Origin: an uncultured Clostridia bacterium
GTDB taxonomy: Bacteria > Bacillota > Clostridia > Lachnospirales > Lachnospiraceae
Assembly (NCBI GenBank): GCA_947178015.1
Contig: CAMWWW010000145.1
Span: 1 to 6,197 of the forward strand
Length of the DNA stretch: 6,197 bases
Reading direction: 5' to 3'
Of the stretch, positions 6,061 to 6,197 are shown in pieces. The notes beneath the pieces are model-generated. The model was not told the DNA's origin, did no database searches, and worked only from the letters and a program-made list of their open reading frames with translations. The translations under genes were made by a program, and so were the position numbers. Each line of letters opens with the position of its first letter. The stretch's first letter is position 1.

Positions 6061-6163
6061 CATTCGAGAATGGTCCGCGCAGAGAGATGGCTACAGTCCT
6101 CCGTCACCCCGCTCTCACTTAGTGAAAAACGTAGCGGACGCTAAACTCGTGAAAAACCTCATC
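6061..6163 (-). repeat. Dispersed intergenic repeat, right (inverted) copy
   Basis: On the minus strand, 6163-6097 matches 378-444 at 64 of 67 bases without gaps. Similarity is weaker out to about 6061 (CATTCGAGAATGGTCC against the region ending at 482). The outer palindrome arm seen at 324-348 is not recognisable between 6164 and the window end, so this copy is either diverged, truncated or continues outside. Nothing else is seen from 6024 to the end of the window: no reading frame, promoter or RNA gene can be supported. Confidence 0.8.
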
Positions 6164-6197
6164 GAAGCCCTGCTATTTTACATATTCATAGATTTAT

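Noticed and set aside
324..6163. Composite transposon or genomic island bounded by insertion sequences
   Set aside because: The boundary repeats are short and contain no transposase; no integrase, tRNA target or target duplication is visible.

Overview
The window looks like chromosomal DNA of a moderately low-GC Gram-positive anaerobe, probably of the Clostridia and possibly Lachnospiraceae. This is inferred from AT-rich intergenic DNA, strong AGGAGG-type ribosome sites, a TTG start, and the style of the AraC, MATE and two-component proteins. No rRNA, tRNA, CRISPR array, transposase or integrase is visible.

Layout. Positions 1-541 hold no convincing gene. The first ~300 bases are very AT-rich and contain three perfect dyads spaced about 40 bp apart. 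Positions 324-463 form a long imperfect palindrome, which is part of an intergenic repeat. A leftward AraC-type regulator occupies 542-1417. A 175-bp divergent promoter region separates it from a rightward cluster: a MATE-family efflux protein (1593-3005), an OmpR-type response regulator (3057-3713), a membrane sensor histidine kinase (3718-5115) and an unrecognised membrane-anchored exported protein (5203-5979). An intrinsic terminator follows at 5989-6023. A second, inverted copy of the intergenic repeat lies at 6061-6163, so the pair brackets the gene block.

How it may work. The four rightward genes have gaps of 51, 4 and 87 bp with no obvious terminator between them, so they may be one operon: an exporter, its signalling pair and an extracytoplasmic accessory protein. 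The divergent AraC protein, with an N-terminal cupin sensor domain, is the natural candidate regulator of the exporter promoter. The exported substrate and the signal cannot be read from the sequence.

The most unusual local signal is at the MATE/response-regulator junction. Three exact-period 11-bp tandem units (AAATGATNNAA, 3000-3032) begin in the last MATE codons. They fit the geometry of an OmpR-family operator. They also create a ladder of three ATGA stop-start overlaps leading from the MATE stop codon into the response-regulator frame.
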